From Terriglobales bacterium (GTDB lineage Bacteria > Acidobacteriota > Terriglobia > Terriglobales > Acidobacteriaceae), in the NCBI GenBank assembly GCA_015655585.1, contig JAATEV010000068.1, positions 18,215 through 82,214 of the forward strand: a DNA stretch of 64,000 bases, in the 5' to 3' direction. This document shows positions 61,984-64,000 of the stretch, one piece after another (the stretch's first letter is position 1; each line of letters starts with the position of its first letter). The notes under the pieces are model-generated. The model saw only the letters and a program-made list of their open reading frames with translations, searched no databases and had not been told where the DNA came from. The translations under genes were made by a program, and so were the position numbers.

Positions 61984-63146
61984 AGTGCTCCTGCGTGTCG
62001 AAGCGATTCGCGTTCGACCAGATGGTCCAGTTCTCGCTCGATCGGAGACCTCCGTTTCGAGAGCCAGAGATAAACGCCGCTAACGAGCACTACAATCAGG
62101 GCCACATCAAACAAGCCCCAGATGATCTTGAGCGGCAGCCCGCCATAGTCTCCGAAGTGGAGCGGACGCGACAACTCCAGAATTCGCAGATACCACGGAA
62201 GGCCGCCTGAGATAGCGAGGGAGCCGGTTTCCACATCGACAAGCGCCGGAGTGAACATTCTGGAGGTAACAGGGGTCTTGCCCTTAGTCCAGACAAGATA
62301 GTGCCGCGGGCTGCTGAAGATCGGATTTGGAAAGAGGACCGAAGAGATCTCCATCTCCGGAAGTGCGGCGGCAACCTGCTTGACCGATTCGTCCACGGAA
62401 CGAAAGTGCGTTGGCACTGGCTTGCCCCGATACGGCGCCATAATCTTCGGAAGCGTTTGTGCTCTCCACAGGCCAAAAAGTGGAGTGGACAGAGCATTCA
62501 TGACGCCGGTGGCGCCCACCACCAGCGCCCAGGTGAGAGTGACGATGCCGAGAAGATTGTGCAGGTCAAACCACCTTGTTCGTTTGGCCCCGTCGCGGCG
62601 ATAGGTTCCAAACTCCAGCCGCCGCATGAACGGGCCATAGACAAGCGCCCCGGAGACTAACGACAAAACGAAGCTCAGCGCCATCGCTCCCATAATCAAT
62701 TCCCCCGGAAGTCCGAGAAAGATCTCCCTGTGCAGGCGAAGCAGGACGCTCAACAAATCGAAGCGGTCTTTCTCGGTCTCCAACAGCCTGCCGGTGTGCG
62801 CGTCGAAGATCATGGAACGAATATCCTTGCTGCTCCTGGGGTCATCGACAGAACTCATATTGACGAAGATGCGAGGCTCATCATCATCCCATCCAATGGC
62901 GTAGGGGTGCATCGAGGGGAATCTTGCCTGTGCCTGCGCGATCATCTGATCGAGATTGGCGGCAGGCGCGCCTGCCTCTGCTTTGGCAGGCGCAACATGC
63001 TGGTCCAGCAGCGCGTCAAGCTCGTCATGAAAGACCAATGGCAGACCTGTAACACATGCCATCAGCAGGAGTGCGGTGCAAATGAGGCTGGTCCACTTGT
63101 GCAGCCGGTACCAAGTTCTTACTGTTTGTGCATTGAGATGAGCCAT
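61980..63146 (-). CDS. PepSY-associated membrane protein (PiuB-like)
   Basis: 388 residues with four main membrane helices. N-terminal WYRLHKWTSLICTALLLMAC, PepSY-type loops (ARFPSMHPYAIGWDDDEPRI), WFDLHNLLGIVTLTWALVVG and a final helix ALIVVLVSGVYLWLSKRR. The membrane His residues (LHKW, LHREIF, DLHNLLG) are typical of PiuB proteins, which reduce or move iron from siderophores at the inner membrane. Between a siderophore-receptor gene (15 bp upstream) and a small membrane protein, one operon. Confidence 0.9.
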   Translation of the reverse strand: MAHLNAQTVRTWYRLHKWTSLICTALLLMACVTGLPLVFHDELDALLDQHVAPAKAEAGAPAANLDQMIAQAQARFPSMHPYAIGWDDDEPRIFVNMSSVDDPRSSKDIRSMIFDAHTGRLLETEKDRFDLLSVLLRLHREIFLGLPGELIMGAMALSFVLSLVSGALVYGPFMRRLEFGTYRRDGAKRTRWFDLHNLLGIVTLTWALVVGATGVMNALSTPLFGLWRAQTLPKIMAPYRGKPVPTHFRSVDESVKQVAAALPEMEISSVLFPNPIFSSPRHYLVWTKGKTPVTSRMFTPALVDVETGSLAISGGLPWYLRILELSRPLHFGDYGGLPLKIIWGLFDVALIVVLVSGVYLWLSKRRSPIERELDHLVERESLRHAGAL

Positions 63147-63161
63147 TGCATCCTCCGTTAG

Positions 63162-64000
63162 CTACCAGCGGTAGCGCAGGGTTCCGTACGCGGTGAGTTT
63201 CGCGCCGTAGTAGCAGCCGTCAGTTGCATAGCAGGAAGCTACATATGTGCGGTTGCCTATGTTGGCGGCGTTGATCTGCAGTCGAGCTCCATGCAGCACG
63301 CCGGAATTCTGGGAGAAGTCGTAGTGCAGTGCTCCGTCGAACAGCGTTGCTCCCGGAACCTTGAAGGAATTCACCTGGTCGCCCCAGCTTGTGCCGACGA
63401 AGCGGCTACCTGCGCTTACTCCCAGACCGTTCAGAGAGGCAAACGGCAGGTCGTAATCGGCCCAGAAAGACGCGATGTTGAGCGGCACGCCATACTGATA
63501 CTTGCCTTGTGTGGGTTCTACGCTTCCGTCGAGAGCAACGCCAGTAGCGTCCGATTTTGTGTAGATGGACGAGGTATACGCATAGGAGGCAATCATGCTG
63601 AGGCGATGCCCGAGCGAGCTGTGCCCTTGCAGCTCAAAGCCGCGAGAGCGAATCTCGCCGATGGCCTGACTGTAGCTGGGGTTGTTCGGAATGGGAAGGC
63701 CGACGTTCTGCTGCGTCAGGTCGTAGACGGCTGCGGTGAGGAAGGCATTGACATGCTCGGGCTGGTACTTGATGCCGCCTTCGAACTGCCTGCCCGTCGT
63801 GGGCGGCAGTACAGTTGGGAGCGCGCCGGGGCTGGCTGGAGGAGCCAGCGCAAGGTCTGGCTGGAAAGACGTCGCATAGCTGAAGTAGGGAGCAAAACCG
63901 TGCCCCGCAAGGAAGGAAGCGCCTGCGCGCACGGTGAACTTGTCATTGTTCAATTTGGCCGTGAATGGCAAGCCGGTTTCCGTTAGCTGTCCGGAGAGCC
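63162..64000 (-). CDS. TonB-dependent siderophore receptor, cut by right edge
   Basis: The frame is open to the window end; only the C-terminal about 280 residues are present. They are barrel strands with FAPYFSYATSFQPDLALAPP, GRQFEGGIKYQPEHVNAFLT, YDLTQQNVGLPIPNNPSYSQ, GEIRSRGFELQGHSSLGHRL and the C-terminal TRDE-like tail YGTLRYRW, matching FhuA/FpvA-type siderophore receptors. Outer membrane, TonB-dependent. It begins an operon with the PepSY protein, a common iron-uptake pairing. Confidence 0.9.
   Translation of the reverse strand, partial: LSGQLTETGLPFTAKLNNDKFTVRAGASFLAGHGFAPYFSYATSFQPDLALAPPASPGALPTVLPPTTGRQFEGGIKYQPEHVNAFLTAAVYDLTQQNVGLPIPNNPSYSQAIGEIRSRGFELQGHSSLGHRLSMIASYAYTSSIYTKSDATGVALDGSVEPTQGKYQYGVPLNIASFWADYDLPFASLNGLGVSAGSRFVGTSWGDQVNSFKVPGATLFDGALHYDFSQNSGVLHGARLQINAANIGNRTYVASCYATDGCYYGAKLTAYGTLRYRW

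Overview
The window looks like chromosomal DNA of an acidobacterium of subdivision 1 (Terriglobia; Granulicella, Edaphobacter or Terriglobus type). This is inferred from the moderately high GC content, the tandem YVTN beta-propeller lipoproteins, a TonB receptor with a carboxypeptidase-regulatory-like N-terminus, the many palindromic intergenic repeats, and the protein sequences as I recognise them. No rRNA gene and no CRISPR array was seen.

Layout. 0-12.6 kb: a C39-peptidase / coiled-coil outer-membrane barrel pair that resembles FapD-FapF, then acpS, an MCE (MlaD-like) protein, an M13 metallopeptidase, an AT-rich propeller gene, two propeller lipoproteins and an acyltransferase. 12.7-19.8 kb: pyrH, an FtsX-type permease, a GT39-like membrane protein, a candidate structured small RNA (possibly 6S), then rplM-rpsI-rpsB-tsf. 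19.9-31.9 kb: an O-antigen-polymerase-like protein, a RodZ-like protein, an FkbH-ACP pair, metK, a transglutaminase-like protein, DUF3455, ada, ahcY, DUF4397 and a ComEA-like protein. 32.1-38.7 kb: a nearly complete histidine operon hisI-G-D-C-B-H-F-A. A leader peptide with seven His codons and a terminator hairpin precede it, which is a classical attenuator. 38.9-44.2 kb: an aldo/keto reductase gene followed by a 4,156-bp IS1595-family transposon with 22-bp inverted repeats and an exact 8-bp target duplication. Its cargo includes two XRE-type regulator sequences, a phage-head-like protein and two tandem tRNA-like genes with 8-bp acceptor and 4-bp T stems. 44.9-53.1 kb: an outer-membrane barrel protein, a REP-associated transposase (RAYT) beside palindromic repeats, an ABC exporter, an MFS transporter, and recG carrying repeat-derived in-frame insertions. 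53.3-58.4 kb: a receiver protein, PhzF, a peroxiredoxin preceded by a Cys-rich leader peptide and terminator, tRNA-Cys, dinB and a Nudix hydrolase. 58.4-64 kb: a metal-uptake locus with a DtxR/MntR regulator, two palindromic operators, a TonB receptor, a PepSY protein and a second TonB receptor cut by the window edge.

The main points of interest are the transposon with its unusual tRNA pair, and two independent leader-peptide attenuators. One reads histidine ahead of the his operon. The other reads cysteine ahead of a thiol peroxidase gene that is itself followed by tRNA-Cys.
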